34,722 nt of DNA, from NCBI GenBank assembly GCA_964458575.1, contig CAYWMD010000066.1:1-34722 (forward strand). The letters run 5' to 3'. Positions 24,317 to 33,800 of this stretch are shown here, piece after piece. Every line of letters begins with the position of its first letter. Positions within the stretch are counted from its first letter, which is position 1. Position numbers and translations under genes: made by a program. Source of the stretch: CAYWMD01 sp964458575 (lineage in GTDB: Bacteria > Verrucomicrobiota > Verrucomicrobiia > Limisphaerales > JADLHS01). The notes beneath the pieces were generated by a model, which saw only the letters and a list, made by a program, of their open reading frames with translations, did no database searches and was not told the origin of the DNA.

Positions 24317-25561
24317 TCATTCCGACACTTCTTCCGTCAGTGCTGACCCCGGGCGTCCACGTTGGCCCGCCTTGATCTCGGGGACCAGCAACAGGGTCGC
24401 GGCGAGGATCATCCCGGCGCCGACCCAACTGATGGCGGCCACCGACCAATGGGTAATCATCTGAAAGCCGACCAACGGCGCAATTGCGCCGCGCAGTCCG
24501 GTGAACAGTGTGTGGACGCTCATGTAATCCGCCACCCGCTCCGGCGGCGCAAATTTCGTCACCCACAAGCTCCAGGCCACGTCGCCGCCCGCATTGGATA
24601 CACCGTAAATGACCGCGCCCACCATCAACCAGGTCACATTGGACCCGCCGAAGAACGACAACATGCCCAGCGCGAAACCGACGTTGAGCAGGATGCGCAA
24701 AACAAAAAAATTCATGCGATCAAACAGCCAGCCCCAGATCGGGCTCATCACGAGCCGCGCGAGATTGGGAATCACCCCGAGCAGCAAGGCGATCTTCGCC
24801 GTCGTCAACATCGCGCCATCCCAGGTCACGCCGTATTTCGGATTGGCCAGATACTCCACGCGTAACGGAACAATCATCAGGTTGGCAAAACCCATGAGCA
24901 TCCACATGAGCAAGGTGATGCGGAAGATGCGGTCGTCCCGCGCGTAACGCAATGCGCGCAACGGGTGCGTGCCGCCGGAGGTGGCGAGCGGTCGCGACGG
25001 AATGCGGGCGAAGCTGAACGCCGCGAGCCCGAACGCCGCCGCAAAGACAAGCAGCAACCACCGAAACCACTCGATGTGACCCGTGAGTAATCGCCCCGCC
25101 AATTCGCTGAACGCCGCCGCCGTGGCGATGCGGATCATGAACGTGCGCGAGAACAGTCTTCCCCGTTCGCGATCGGGATAGTTCTCCTGATAAATCTGCG
25201 TCATGAGCGGAATGGCGGCCGCCGAGGCCGCCATCGCCACGACCGATCCGATGACGAACACGATCTGGGAGGGGACGGCTGCCATGACGAGGAAAGTTGT
25301 TCCCCCCAACGCCGCCAGCCGCGAGGCCGCGAGCGACACCGGCCAGCGGAGCGCCTCCGCCTGCGTAACAACCCAGGGCGCGAGCATCAGTCCCACGCTG
25401 CCCCCGGCCGCGACGAACGCCTTGCTCAACGAACCCGCTTCAAACCAGCGGACGGCGATGAGCAGCAGAAAGGTGACCCCGGCCGTTTCGAGAATTCCGG
25501 CGGACACCGCGCGCCAACGCTCGTAGCGGTAGGTGGTCGCGGTGCGGCTGGTGTCAGGCAT
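24317..25561 (-). CDS. Major facilitator superfamily permease, substrate unknown
   Basis: The 414-residue protein has 11-12 hydrophobic segments and a central charged loop (about 195-215), typical of MFS transporters. Pieces such as L-A-R-L-V-M-S-P-I-W-G-W-L-F-D-R-M (about 265) match the MFS repeat motif between TM segments, and E-N-Y-P-D-R-E-R-G-R (about 130) the corresponding first-half loop. I cannot assign a substrate. It is convergent to the aminotransferase gene (104 bases between, no clear terminator). The 154 bases before the HDOD gene end hold nothing recognisable. Confidence 0.85.
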   Translation of the reverse strand: MPDTSRTATTYRYERWRAVSAGILETAGVTFLLLIAVRWFEAGSLSKAFVAAGGSVGLMLAPWVVTQAEALRWPVSLAASRLAALGGTTFLVMAAVPSQIVFVIGSVVAMAASAAAIPLMTQIYQENYPDRERGRLFSRTFMIRIATAAAFSELAGRLLTGHIEWFRWLLLVFAAAFGLAAFSFARIPSRPLATSGGTHPLRALRYARDDRIFRITLLMWMLMGFANLMIVPLRVEYLANPKYGVTWDGAMLTTAKIALLLGVIPNLARLVMSPIWGWLFDRMNFFVLRILLNVGFALGMLSFFGGSNVTWLMVGAVIYGVSNAGGDVAWSLWVTKFAPPERVADYMSVHTLFTGLRGAIAPLVGFQMITHWSVAAISWVGAGMILAATLLLVPEIKAGQRGRPGSALTEEVSE

Positions 25562-25715
25562 TGCGCTAGACTAAGGCGGCCGTGATGGACGGGCAATTGC
25601 GTTTGAGCAAGCGCGAAAGCACCGCAGCGGCGAAGCCCGGACGCATCGCTGATTGGACGTGCTCGTCGTCACCGGCCGCAAGCAGCGCGAACCGGGCCCG
25701 CGCTCCCGGGAGATT

Positions 25716-27056
25716 TCAATTCTCCTTGGCTTCGCGGCGCCGGCGTAATTGTTCGCCGGCGGTTGCCTCGATGGCTTGCGCTTCCAAGCCGCACAATGCC
25801 CGCCAGCGATTCCGGCAATCGCCCAGCCCCGCCTTCAGCAAAAACTCCACGTGAATCCGATCTTTGGGCGCCTCACCACCGCCCGGATCGGTTTCCTGCG
25901 CAAAGACGTTCGCGCAGTGGATCGCCGCCAGCAGCGAGAATCCGCGGTCCGTGTAGTGTTCCGGATGATGATGCCACGCGATGGCTTCGAGAATCGGCAG
26001 CGGCAATCCCCACGTCGCCAGCAGGCAGGCGCCCAGTTCCGCGTGGGTCGTGCCCATTACTTCGAGTTCCGCGGTGCGTGGCGGACATTTGCGCGCCGCC
26101 TGCAAGCGGCGCACGGTGTCGTACATTTCCGGCACGTTGCCGGCGAGGACGAGTTTGCCGATGTCGTGAAGCAAGCCCGCCGTGAACGCCGCCTCCGCGT
26201 TGCGCGCATCGCGGGTCTCGCCCAATGCGATGGCGCGGGCGAAGATGCCGACCTGCACGCTGTGCGTCCAAACCGGTTCGGGGGAGAACCCGGGACATTT
26301 GCCGCCGCTGTATTGCGAGAACACTCCGGCCAGCAGGATCAACCCGGTGATGCGCTCCGCGCCCAGCACCATGACCGCCTCCCGGGTGTCGTTGACCTCG
26401 TGCGCGAGACCGAAAAAGGCCGAATTGGCGACCTGAAGAATTTTGGCGGCCATGACCGGCTCCTGGGAAATGAGCTGGGCGACGACCTCGAGTGATCCTT
26501 TGGGTGAGCGCAATTCCTCGGTGATCTGGGTGTGCAGCTTGGGGGCGGTGGGCAGTTTGCGGATGAGCGGGAGCAGCCGCCGGATGGATTCGTCGTGCAT
26601 CCATTCACGCAATCGCATGATGCGTTTCAAGGTCGCCACCAAACTGGTTATGGAAGCGTCGTGGGCCACGAGGGTGGCGCCGGTCTGGCTCCATTCCGCA
26701 GCCGTGGCGGCATCGTGCAGATCGCAGCGCGCGAGGCAAATGGCTTTGGGAAATTGCCGGCTCACCTGCCGGACCCATTTCGCGCCCTCGGCCACGCGCT
26801 CATCGAGGATCAAGGCGTCGAACGACGCGGTCGCCAGGTCACCCTTGATTTGATCCTCCGCCACCCGCCGAAACTGCCAGGTGGGTTCCAGGCAGCGCAA
26901 ATCGCGTTCCGACTGGCTCAGCCACGACGGATCGCCGCCCACAAAGAGCAAACGGCAGTCAGGAACGCCGAACGGGTTGAGCGGCGCGGTGACAGAGTTG
27001 AGTTCGTCACCGGTCGGGTGCGCGCCGGTGGCCTTTGGTAATTCGACGGTTGTCAT
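25716..27056 (-). CDS. HDOD-domain signalling protein with N-terminal receiver-like domain
   Basis: 446 residues. Residues ~33-150 have the pattern of a response-regulator receiver (C-R-L-L-F-V-G-G, F-D-A-L-I-L-D-E with a possible phospho-Asp, A-I-C-L-A-R), but the usual acidic pair after the first strand is missing, so it is probably degenerate. The HDOD domain follows at about 160-370: L-P-T-A-P-K, L-I-S-Q-E-P-V-M-A-A-K-I-L-Q-V-A-N-S, F-F-G-L, V-M-V-L-G, and an HD-like L-L-H-D-I-G-K-L. HDOD proteins act in bacterial signalling and stress control, often without enzyme activity. The ATG at 27056 is clear. It lies 215 bases downstream of the SNF2 gene. Confidence 0.88.
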   Translation of the reverse strand: MTTVELPKATGAHPTGDELNSVTAPLNPFGVPDCRLLFVGGDPSWLSQSERDLRCLEPTWQFRRVAEDQIKGDLATASFDALILDERVAEGAKWVRQVSRQFPKAICLARCDLHDAATAAEWSQTGATLVAHDASITSLVATLKRIMRLREWMHDESIRRLLPLIRKLPTAPKLHTQITEELRSPKGSLEVVAQLISQEPVMAAKILQVANSAFFGLAHEVNDTREAVMVLGAERITGLILLAGVFSQYSGGKCPGFSPEPVWTHSVQVGIFARAIALGETRDARNAEAAFTAGLLHDIGKLVLAGNVPEMYDTVRRLQAARKCPPRTAELEVMGTTHAELGACLLATWGLPLPILEAIAWHHHPEHYTDRGFSLLAAIHCANVFAQETDPGGGEAPKDRIHVEFLLKAGLGDCRNRWRALCGLEAQAIEATAGEQLRRRREAKEN

Positions 27057-27271
27057 GCATTTGCCCGGTATCGGGTGCGTCCTTCCGCGGCACGCAACAG
27101 ATCCGGCCTCCTCATCGGCAGTTGGGCTAAAAACTTGAGCGGCAGAAGCATCCGCTCGTCGGTTATTTCATTCCCCGGCGCCGAAGCAGGGCAGGGAAAG
27201 CCCGTGGAGTCGAAGCAACAGCCGGTTGTTGGCTCGCGAGCTTTGGCCGCGTCGGCACGGACGCCGCGGGC

Positions 27272-30200
27272 TCAATCCTCGGCGAACAGATATTCCAAAT
27301 CGTTCTTCGTCAGACTGCGGGCGAAGCCTTCTTCCCCAAGCACGTCGGCGATGGTCTGGGCCTTGGTCTGCTGCAGTTCCCAGATTTTTTCCTCGACGGT
27401 GCCGGGCGCGATGAGCCGGTAGGCGTTGACGGTCTGTGTCTGGCCGATGCGATGCGAGCGGTCAATGGCCTGCGCTTCAACCGCCGGATTCCACCACGGA
27501 TCGTAAAGCACCACATAGCTCGCGGTGGTGAGGTTCAGCCCGGTACCGGCCGCGCGGAGGCTCAACAGAAACACGCCCGGATTGGAATCGTTCTGGAACG
27601 CGGCCACGACCTGCTGCCGGTCCTTGGTCTGGCCGGTGAGGATGTGCGTGTTGATCTGCCGCTGCCCGCATTCCTTTTCGAGCAGTTGCAGCATCTGGAC
27701 GAACTGGCTGAAGACGAGCACCTTTTGCCCTTCTTCGAGCAGCGGCTCCAGCAATTCGAACAAGGTCTCGGTCTTGCCGCTGGGCGAATCGTTGCCGACG
27801 AGTTGCGGATGGCAGCACACCTGGCGCAATCGCGTGAGCGCGGCGAGTACGTGCATCTTGCTCTTGTTGAGACCCTGCGTGGCGACGGCCTGCATGATCT
27901 GGTCGCGGCTGCGCCGGAGTTCGGCGAGGTAAAGTTTCCGCTGCTCGTCGCCGAGCGGACAATCGCGGCGTTGTTCGATGCGGTCGGGAAGATCCTTCGC
28001 GACGTGTTTCTTCAACCGGCGCAACAGCAGCGGGCGCAGTTTGGCGGAAAGCCGCTTGCGCGCGATGCGCTGTTCGCTCTCGGCGTTTTCGCCTTTTGGT
28101 TCGTAGGTTTCGAGAAATTGTTCCTGGCTGCCGAGATAACCGGGCTGGATGAAATCCACGATGCTCCACAAATCGAGCAGCCGGTTCTCGAGCGGCGTGC
28201 CGGTAAGGGCGAGGCGCGCCTCCGATTTGAGCTGCTTGACCGATTGCGTGACCTGCGCGCCGGGGTTTTTGATGAACTGGGCCTCGTCCAGAATCACGGC
28301 GCGGAAATTGAACTTCTGCAACTCCTCCAGATCCCGCCGCAGCAGCGCGTAGTTCGTGACGATGATGTCGTGTTGCGGAATCTGTTTGCGCAGGTTGTGC
28401 CGGGCCGCGCCGCTTTCGAGGACGAGCACCTTCAGGCCGGGCGTGAAACGTTCGGCCTCGCGCCGCCAGTTGTGCAACACGGACGCGGGACAGATGACGA
28501 GCGACGGCTTGGGGTCCTTGCGGTGGCGGTCTTTGAGCCAGGCCAGCCACGCGAGGGTTTGCAGGGTTTTGCCCAAGCCCATGTCGTCGGCGAGAATGCC
28601 ACCGAGCCGGATTTGCACGAGGTGACAGAGGAAGTCAAAGCCGTCCTTTTGATACGGCCGCATTTCGGCCTGCACGCTGGCGGGAATGCCAACGGCAGGC
28701 ACCCCGCGGAAATCCGCCACGCGCGTGCGCAACGCCCGCGCTTCCGGCGAATCCGCAAACCGGGAAAACTCCTCCTCCCCGAGGTGCGCCACGTTTTCCA
28801 TGCCGACCTTCTGCGGAACGGCGATGAGGCCGTCCACGCCGAGGTCGGCCATGGCTTCGTGGGCATTTTGCACCGCGTCGGTGTCCAGCTCCACCCAGCC
28901 GGAGTTGGGCAGTTTGACGAAGCGTCCGGTGGCGCTGGCCAGCCGTTCGAGATCGGCCTTGCTCAATTTCATCCCCTCGGCCTCCCATTCCGCGGAAACC
29001 GCCAGCCAGTCAATGCCGCTGCCCTTGACGATCAGCTTCGGCTTGAGCCGGCGCGGGGTCAGGAACAAACGGTGAAACGCCGGGTTGCCGAGGAACTCGA
29101 CGCCTTGCGGCCGTTCCTGCCACGCCTGCGCGAGCGTGCCGAGGCAATTCTCGTTTGCGTCGCCCACCCATAACCCGGGCTCGGGCGTGAACCAGTCCAG
29201 CTTCCGCAACCACTGCGTCGCCGGTTCCAGGCGGCCATCGTCCAGAACCTCCGGCTTGTCGGACGCGCGTTTCTTTCGCTCGTTCGGCTGCCATTCGTGG
29301 CCGTTCCAGATCCACAAGCTTTGATCGCGCGAACTTTTTGCCAGCAACCGGAGGCGCACGGTTTCATCCAGCAATTCAAACACCAATTGCGGTGTGGCCG
29401 GATGCGCCACGCACAATTGCTCCCAATCCATGCCGTGGCTGGAGCGCGTGCGGCGCAGATGGGTCAGCAGCCGGTGGCTCAACCGCCGCACCGCGACCGC
29501 GGGCTGGCTGGCCCAACGCTCAACGATGCTCGGCGGCGGCGCGTTGCGCAGCAGATAGAACGTGTGATCCACAAAAACCAGCGGCGGCTGCGCGTTGAAA
29601 AATTTCACCTCGCCCAGCGGGTGATTCCGGTCGCCGGGCACCGTCAGCCGGTGCGTGAAGGAAAGTTCCTTGTCGCCATTTTCCAGATGCGGCGTCAACA
29701 CGGCCACCTCGCCGTGAAATTGCAGCGGTTGGCCGTCCGCGGCCGAAACCAGCCGCCGCGTGTGCCCCCACCGTGCCAGCCAGTGCAGCAGTTCGAGATC
29801 GGACAACACCAGCGTGTCGTCACCATCCCGGCGCGTGCGGTGGGTGTCGGTGAGCCATTGAATGAATTCCCAGTCGTCGGGCGGAAACAATTCCTGTTCG
29901 TGCGCGGCCCGGGTCACAAGATCAATCATGTCCCGCAAGGTGCGGGGTCGCTCGCCGGTGCGCGGACGGAAAAGCTGGAATTGCACTCCCAGACGAAACC
30001 GCGCGGGCTGATCCTCGTCCGGTCGCGGCTGGCAGACCACGCGCAACGTGGCGCGCGGTGTGTCCAGGTGCGGCGGCGAAGGCGGATAAAGCCAGTGCTC
30101 AAGTTCCTGAACCAGCTTCCGTTCCTGCTCCGCGGCCTCCACCCGGGCAAACCGCTCGCGGTTGGCGTGCGGGGCAAGTTCATTCGGCAGGGAGCGGTTG

Positions 30201-30538
30201 GCCCGCAGGAAGAGAAACGCCACCTCCTCCAGCCGCGAATTGCCATGCGCCGCCAGCACGCGCGGCCACCAATCGGTGGCGGGAAAATCGCGCCGGGATA
30301 GGGACAGTTTCTCGAAATAATCCTCGAGCAACAGCCACGCGCGCTGTGAGTCCGGACACACGGCGAAGTTGCGCAAAATCTCCTCGCGCTCGGACACCGT
30401 GGTTTTGGAATCGGACAATTCACGGCGTAAATCCGCGAAAGCACCGTACGTTTGGGAAAGCACTCTGTGGTGTGCGTCGTATCTGGTCGCGCCGGTGGCG
30501 CGCGTCCCGTTCCCGTTTTTAATTGAAGCTTTGGCCAT
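27272..30538 (-). CDS. SNF2-family DEAD/DEAH-like helicase (Swi2/Snf2 ATPase)
   Basis: 1088 residues. The ATPase core fills the C-terminal ~470: motif I G-I-L-A-D-D-M-G-L-G-K-T (lysine near 657), motif Ia and III strands, motif II D-E-A-Q (near 749), L-T-G-T-P-L-E-N, V-L-V-F-S-Q-F, and motif VI D-R-S-H-R-I-G-Q (near 1024). It ends in a short helical tail. The N-terminal ~600 residues are not a known nuclease or SWIM zinc finger; a DUF3670-like segment of bacterial SNF2 proteins may lie just before motif I. The family moves on double-stranded DNA and remodels protein-DNA complexes; the bacterial role is often unknown. The start is placed at ATG 30538; ATGs 10 and 19 codons upstream are in frame. 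No restriction or defence partner is adjacent. Confidence 0.9.
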   Translation of the reverse strand: MAKASIKNGNGTRATGATRYDAHHRVLSQTYGAFADLRRELSDSKTTVSEREEILRNFAVCPDSQRAWLLLEDYFEKLSLSRRDFPATDWWPRVLAAHGNSRLEEVAFLFLRANRSLPNELAPHANRERFARVEAAEQERKLVQELEHWLYPPSPPHLDTPRATLRVVCQPRPDEDQPARFRLGVQFQLFRPRTGERPRTLRDMIDLVTRAAHEQELFPPDDWEFIQWLTDTHRTRRDGDDTLVLSDLELLHWLARWGHTRRLVSAADGQPLQFHGEVAVLTPHLENGDKELSFTHRLTVPGDRNHPLGEVKFFNAQPPLVFVDHTFYLLRNAPPPSIVERWASQPAVAVRRLSHRLLTHLRRTRSSHGMDWEQLCVAHPATPQLVFELLDETVRLRLLAKSSRDQSLWIWNGHEWQPNERKKRASDKPEVLDDGRLEPATQWLRKLDWFTPEPGLWVGDANENCLGTLAQAWQERPQGVEFLGNPAFHRLFLTPRRLKPKLIVKGSGIDWLAVSAEWEAEGMKLSKADLERLASATGRFVKLPNSGWVELDTDAVQNAHEAMADLGVDGLIAVPQKVGMENVAHLGEEEFSRFADSPEARALRTRVADFRGVPAVGIPASVQAEMRPYQKDGFDFLCHLVQIRLGGILADDMGLGKTLQTLAWLAWLKDRHRKDPKPSLVICPASVLHNWRREAERFTPGLKVLVLESGAARHNLRKQIPQHDIIVTNYALLRRDLEELQKFNFRAVILDEAQFIKNPGAQVTQSVKQLKSEARLALTGTPLENRLLDLWSIVDFIQPGYLGSQEQFLETYEPKGENAESEQRIARKRLSAKLRPLLLRRLKKHVAKDLPDRIEQRRDCPLGDEQRKLYLAELRRSRDQIMQAVATQGLNKSKMHVLAALTRLRQVCCHPQLVGNDSPSGKTETLFELLEPLLEEGQKVLVFSQFVQMLQLLEKECGQRQINTHILTGQTKDRQQVVAAFQNDSNPGVFLLSLRAAGTGLNLTTASYVVLYDPWWNPAVEAQAIDRSHRIGQTQTVNAYRLIAPGTVEEKIWELQQTKAQTIADVLGEEGFARSLTKNDLEYLFAED

Positions 30539-30711
30539 CTGAGCAAAACCCGCGTAATGGCCTATCATCCCGCCATACGGCGCGCCACTGGTCAATCAGA
30601 AAGAAGAAAATTTATTCACAATCTGCTCCCAACCCCACAGACCACCGCGCCGGGGACCTTGCCGGAGGGATGACGTTGCGCTTGAACTTCGGGCTTTGCG
30701 CCGGGAACTGT

Positions 30712-31476
30712 TCAGGCTTCGCCCGGCGCATCCTGGCGCGGGGGAAGGTCGAGTTTGGCAAAAGGATTGTTGCCAAAGGCCGCCGGCGGCTGGCGGGGGG
30801 AAACCGAATTGGGCCGTTTGACAACCACCGGCGACCCGGCGGCTGGTTCGGTCTGGTTTGGGTCCAGCGGCGGGATTTTGACCGCGACCGGCGCACCCTC
30901 GGTTTCGCGCGGGTTCTTTGCCCGTTTATTGCGCGGCAACGGACTGACCATCACCGTGACCCCGCGACCGACCAGCTTGGGCTCGAAATCCGGATGGCCG
31001 TAGGGCGCGACCGATTCCAGAAACGCCTTGATCACCTGGAAACCGAATTCCGTGTGGGCCATTTCACGGCCGCGGAATTTGAGCACCACTTTCACCTTCA
31101 TGTCCTCGCACAGAAAATCAATCGCGTGCCCGACTTTGACGCCCAGATCATGGGGGTCAATGCGCGGGCTGAGCTGGACTTCCTTCACCTGCGAGGCGTG
31201 GTGGTGTTTCTTGGACTCCTTGTCCTTCTTGGCCTGCTCGTAACGGAATTTGCCGTAGTCCACCAAGCGGCAGACGGGCGGCGTGGCGGTGGCCGCGATT
31301 TCCACCAAGTCCACACCACTGGTGCGCGCCATGGCGAGGGCTTCGTTCAGCGAAAGAATGCCGAGTTGCTTGCCGTCGGCTCCGATGACCCGGACCTCAC
31401 GGGCGCGGATTTTGCCGTTGATCCTGAAAAACGATCCGGGAGAGGAATAACCGCGTGGAGAGAAAGGGCGACTCAA
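30712..31476 (-). CDS. infC: Translation initiation factor IF-3 with long C-terminal extension
   Basis: 254 residues. The N-domain has R-I-N-G-K-I-R-A (18-25), G-V-D-L-V-E-I (54-60) and P-P-V-C-R-L-V-D-Y-G-K-F (66-77). A Lys/His-rich linker follows, then the C-domain to about residue 170. IF-3 binds the 30S subunit and checks start codon and initiator tRNA. Residues 171-254 are an added Pro/Lys/Asn-rich tail not found in the ~180-residue E. coli protein; tails of this kind are known in some bacteria, for example Myxococcus. The first possible start in this frame is TTG at 31476, with GGGGG five bases before it; no ATG or GTG lies between it and R-I-N-G. A non-ATG start suits infC, which uses AUU in E. 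coli for self-regulation. rpmI and rplT do not follow. Confidence 0.93.
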   Translation of the reverse strand: MSRPFSPRGYSSPGSFFRINGKIRAREVRVIGADGKQLGILSLNEALAMARTSGVDLVEIAATATPPVCRLVDYGKFRYEQAKKDKESKKHHHASQVKEVQLSPRIDPHDLGVKVGHAIDFLCEDMKVKVVLKFRGREMAHTEFGFQVIKAFLESVAPYGHPDFEPKLVGRGVTVMVSPLPRNKRAKNPRETEGAPVAVKIPPLDPNQTEPAAGSPVVVKRPNSVSPRQPPAAFGNNPFAKLDLPPRQDAPGEA

Positions 31477-31502
31477 GACGCCCCCGTCAGTTTGGGATTC
31501 AT
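31473..31502 (-). promoter_or_regulatory. Nine-codon open frame overlapping the infC start
   Basis: Reading down the - strand, ATG at 31502 opens nine codons (M-N-P-K-L-T-G-A-S) whose TGA stop (31475-31473) overlaps the infC TTG (31476-31474). Such an arrangement could couple infC translation to a leader peptide. It may also be chance; no Shine-Dalgarno site is obvious before the ATG. Confidence 0.25.
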
Positions 31503-31617
31503 GTATGCTGCGTCAAACTAATAGCCTTTGGCCATTCAACATTTTGGCGTAAATAAGCCTCAAAGCCGGCACAACGCAAGTTTATTTTGACAGACCTCCA
31601 GCCCATGCCTGCCGTCA

Positions 31618-31676
31618 AACGGGCGGCGTAGGGCGGATTGGCTCGCCAACCGCGACGTAACGCGGGCCCGCCGTTT
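31618..31676. repeat. Imperfect inverted repeat between infC and the beta-helix gene
   Basis: AAACGGGCGGCG (from 31618) pairs imperfectly with GCCCGCCGTTT (to 31676). Inside it lies a small perfect palindrome, TTGGC-TC-GCCAA (31638-31649). It follows the beta-helix stop on the - strand and precedes infC, so it could be a terminator-like structure or another REP-type element. The 209-base gap shows no other feature I can support. Confidence 0.35.
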
Positions 31677-31711
31677 CGTGCCGGACACCTGAACCAAGGC
31701 CAACCGATCAC

Positions 31712-33601
31712 TCACTGATGCCGGGGCACGATCACCTCGGTGCTGCCCAGGCTCGTGTTGCCGGCAGCATCTCGGCATACGACGTTGATCTTGTAAACAC
31801 GGGCGGAATTGTTGCCCGAGCATTTCGCACGCAGGAGTGCCGTCAGGTTTCCGCTGATGATCCAATCCGGTCCGCTGCTCACGGGTTCGTTGCACCCGAC
31901 TGAAACAATCTTGCACGTAACCGGGCCGCAAGCATCTTCGACATCAACCGTCACCTGGACCGGCAGCAGTTGTTGGCTGGCAGGTGAAAGGGTTTTGGGA
32001 TTGGTTTTGATGCTCCAGATCTTGGGTGGCTTATGATCCCGCGCGGTAACCGTTGTCGAGCATTCTACCGGGTCGGCCTTGCCGTCGGAAACACTCAATC
32101 CGATCGTGTGGCTTCCGGGCGGGAGCGACACGGTCAATTTAACCGTGCGCGCGCACGGCGGGTGCGATCCGGCCACGATATTCGTCCGGTACGCCACGGC
32201 GTCCACGAACCAGACCACCACAAGCGGGTCGCCATCCGGGTCAAAAACCGACGCCGTCAAATCGCCGTGGCACGACTCGACGTACTTGGCGGTGGGACAT
32301 CGCAAATCAGGCGGTTGATTCTCGAACGCACCGATGTCACAAGCCGCACCCTGCGGTCGTGGCAGCCCGCGTTGATCCGTCGCCACCGTGTTGCCGTTGA
32401 CATCCACGCCCACGCCCGCGTCCAAAGCCGGGCTGCCCGGCAACAGGGCATGGGTCCGTGTCGGCCCGCCATTGTCCTGCAACGGCCCGAGCCGCGCTTC
32501 AAGTGGCGTTCCGGCCGTGCCCACCAAGTCGCCGTTGACGCCGTCCGTCAATCCGCTGGAACCATCGCTGTCCAGGTTGTGTCCGAGTGATTGCAGTGTC
32601 GCGTCGCCATCGAGGAAAAAGTTTTGGGTGAGGTTGTTCGCAACCAGCGTCCCGATCATCCGGGTATTGATGCCCAGATTGCCGGGTAATCCGGCAATGA
32701 CCACGGCGGCGTTGGTGTTGCCGCAATTGTCCACAATGGTGCACTCGGAAATGTCCAGGTCCGAGGCTTCACTCCCGAACGTCAGGTGCAACAGGGCGCT
32801 CGCCGTTCCATCCACCAGGGTTTTATTGCCGCTGACCGTGCTGTTCTTCAGGCTGCCGGTGCGGCCCTGGAAGTTCAGCCCGCCGCCCTGGATCCCGGCA
32901 AAGTTCCCGCTGATCGTGCAGCCCTCGATTTGCACGTTGTTCGCGTGAAACGTGCAGACGCCGCCACCGGCAAAGCTCGCGTTGTTGCCACGAATGGTGG
33001 AGTTCACCAGCCGGAGCGGCCCGATCGTGAAGATGCCGCCGCCAAAACCGCTGCCGCCGGCTTCGGCCAACGCCGCGTTTTGCGCGACGACGCAGTTGCT
33101 GACCGTCAACGAACTCCAGTTCAAAATACCGCCGCCGAGGTTGTCGCTGTTGCCGTCGGGATTGAGCGCCCGGCCGTTGGCAATGCTCAGGCCGGCGATC
33201 GTGACGATCCCGTCATCCACCTGAAAGATGCGGAATTTGGGCGCGTGATGAGCCGGCCGGCGCACGACGGCCAGTTTTTTGGGGCCGGGCCCGAGAATCG
33301 TCAGGTCCTTGTCAATCACCAGCGTGCTGCGCAGCAGAATGGTGGCCGGCAGCCGCTTGATGGCAAAACGAATGGTGTTTCCCGGTGCCGCATTCGCAAT
33401 GGCGGCCCGGAGCGACCCGGGACCGTCGTCGCGCGTGTTGGTGACATACAGCACCCCGGGCGTCGGCGGGGGGTGCGGATGGTTTTGCGCCTGGATGATC
33501 GGCGCGACTCTGGGTGTGACATACTCTGCCAGCGCATCGGGTGCGTTAAAGCTGAACCATGCCACTGAAAGACTCAAAACAGCGGTGGACATTCTTTTCA
33601 T
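31712..33601 (-). CDS. Secreted right-handed beta-helix protein with choice-of-anchor Q region
   Basis: The 629-residue protein has a signal peptide (M-K-R-M-S-T-A-V-L-S-L-S-V-A-W-F-S-F, cleaved near A-L-A at 25). After a short linker comes the common opening of such proteins (L-Y-V-T-N-T-R-D-D-G-P-G-S-L-R-A-A-I), then parallel beta-helix turns with repeated S-x-I-x-x-N and G-G-G-I/V/L motifs (about 110-330). The choice-of-anchor Q ending follows (N-G-G-P-T-R-T-H-A-L-L-P-G-S-P-A-L-D-A-G, then D-Q-R-G and A-C-D-I-G-A-F-E, about 380-430). The last ~200 residues look like two Ig-like/PKD-type domains with paired cysteines. It is probably a cell-surface or exported protein; enzymatic function is unknown. 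The frame is open upstream to 33868, but the ATG at 33601 gives the signal peptide. Confidence 0.85.
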   Translation of the reverse strand: MKRMSTAVLSLSVAWFSFNAPDALAEYVTPRVAPIIQAQNHPHPPPTPGVLYVTNTRDDGPGSLRAAIANAAPGNTIRFAIKRLPATILLRSTLVIDKDLTILGPGPKKLAVVRRPAHHAPKFRIFQVDDGIVTIAGLSIANGRALNPDGNSDNLGGGILNWSSLTVSNCVVAQNAALAEAGGSGFGGGIFTIGPLRLVNSTIRGNNASFAGGGVCTFHANNVQIEGCTISGNFAGIQGGGLNFQGRTGSLKNSTVSGNKTLVDGTASALLHLTFGSEASDLDISECTIVDNCGNTNAAVVIAGLPGNLGINTRMIGTLVANNLTQNFFLDGDATLQSLGHNLDSDGSSGLTDGVNGDLVGTAGTPLEARLGPLQDNGGPTRTHALLPGSPALDAGVGVDVNGNTVATDQRGLPRPQGAACDIGAFENQPPDLRCPTAKYVESCHGDLTASVFDPDGDPLVVVWFVDAVAYRTNIVAGSHPPCARTVKLTVSLPPGSHTIGLSVSDGKADPVECSTTVTARDHKPPKIWSIKTNPKTLSPASQQLLPVQVTVDVEDACGPVTCKIVSVGCNEPVSSGPDWIISGNLTALLRAKCSGNNSARVYKINVVCRDAAGNTSLGSTEVIVPRHQ

Positions 33602-33800
33602 AACGTGCGGGTCTGATTGGTTGGTTTTCTGCGCTTCGTGGCCGGCCCGGGGGCAGGTGGCTTTTCGGCTGGCCTGTCGAACTGAATTCACCGGCCCAGT
33701 GTAGCCGCCAGTTGTGCTTTTGTAAATGATTTTGCAGCCGGCCGCGACCACCGGACGGGGCGAAACCATTGAATCAACGGCGTTTTGGCCCGCAAAATCG

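Noticed and set aside
27452..29173. 573-codon open frame on the + strand
   Set aside because: It is antisense to the SNF2 helicase core, whose motifs are certain; the predicted protein has no recognisable domain.
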